A stretch of DNA of 5,215 nt from Opitutaceae bacterium (GTDB taxonomy: Bacteria; Verrucomicrobiota; Verrucomicrobiia; Opitutales; Opitutaceae): assembly GCA_031254955.1 (NCBI GenBank), contig JAIRTK010000361.1, positions 1 to 5,215 of the forward strand. Direction: 5' to 3'. A program made the translations under genes and the position numbers. Under the pieces are notes generated by a model. It worked only from the letters and a program-made list of their open reading frames with translations, had not been told where the DNA came from and did no database searches. Of this stretch, positions 5,215-5,215 are shown one piece after another. Position 1 is the first letter of the stretch. The number at the start of each line of letters is the position of its first letter.

Positions 5215-5215
5215 G

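Overview
The window is GC-rich bacterial chromosome. It holds a short minus-strand gene series (secG, then a LolA-like exported protein, then a UvrD/PcrA-type helicase) and, on the left, a gene-free stretch full of repeats and insertion-sequence wreckage. The SecG type (family-typical N-terminus plus a long Ala/Pro/Thr tail), the LolA-like protein next to it and the Pro/Ala-rich extensions suggest a verrucomicrobial chromosome, perhaps Opitutaceae. That placement is inference from gene content and style; no rRNA or other phylogenetic marker is present.

Layout from left to right. Positions 1-about 92 are a minus-strand scrap of an IS5-type DDE transposase C-terminus. It butts against a plus-strand scrap of an IS110-family transposase C-terminus (about 93-368). 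Both lack the residue expected at the catalytic position, so both are relics. Positions 369-924 hold no credible gene. They carry three copies of a small palindromic element (two are hairpins capped by GNRA-type loops, the third is inverted) and, at 734-914, about five degenerate tandem units that run up to the helicase stop codon. The helicase gene fills 925-3483 (minus). The 196-bp gap 3484-3679 contains a hexanucleotide tandem repeat that forms one arm of a 20-bp inverted repeat. The LolA-like gene is 3680-4570 (minus) and secG is 4606-5118 or 4606-5133 (minus). A possible promoter and another short tandem repeat lie at the right edge.

Transcription of the intact genes runs right to left. 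secG and the LolA-like gene are 35 bp apart and are probably co-transcribed; both concern the cell envelope (SecYEG translocation and an exported lipid- or lipoprotein-binding fold). The helicase is separated by 196 bp and may have its own promoter. None of the three genes has a strong Shine-Dalgarno sequence at its best start. I see no defence system, CRISPR array, RNA gene or biosynthetic cluster. The least ordinary items are the roughly 150-residue insertion in the helicase 2B region, the layered intergenic repeats, and the long periplasmic tail on SecG.
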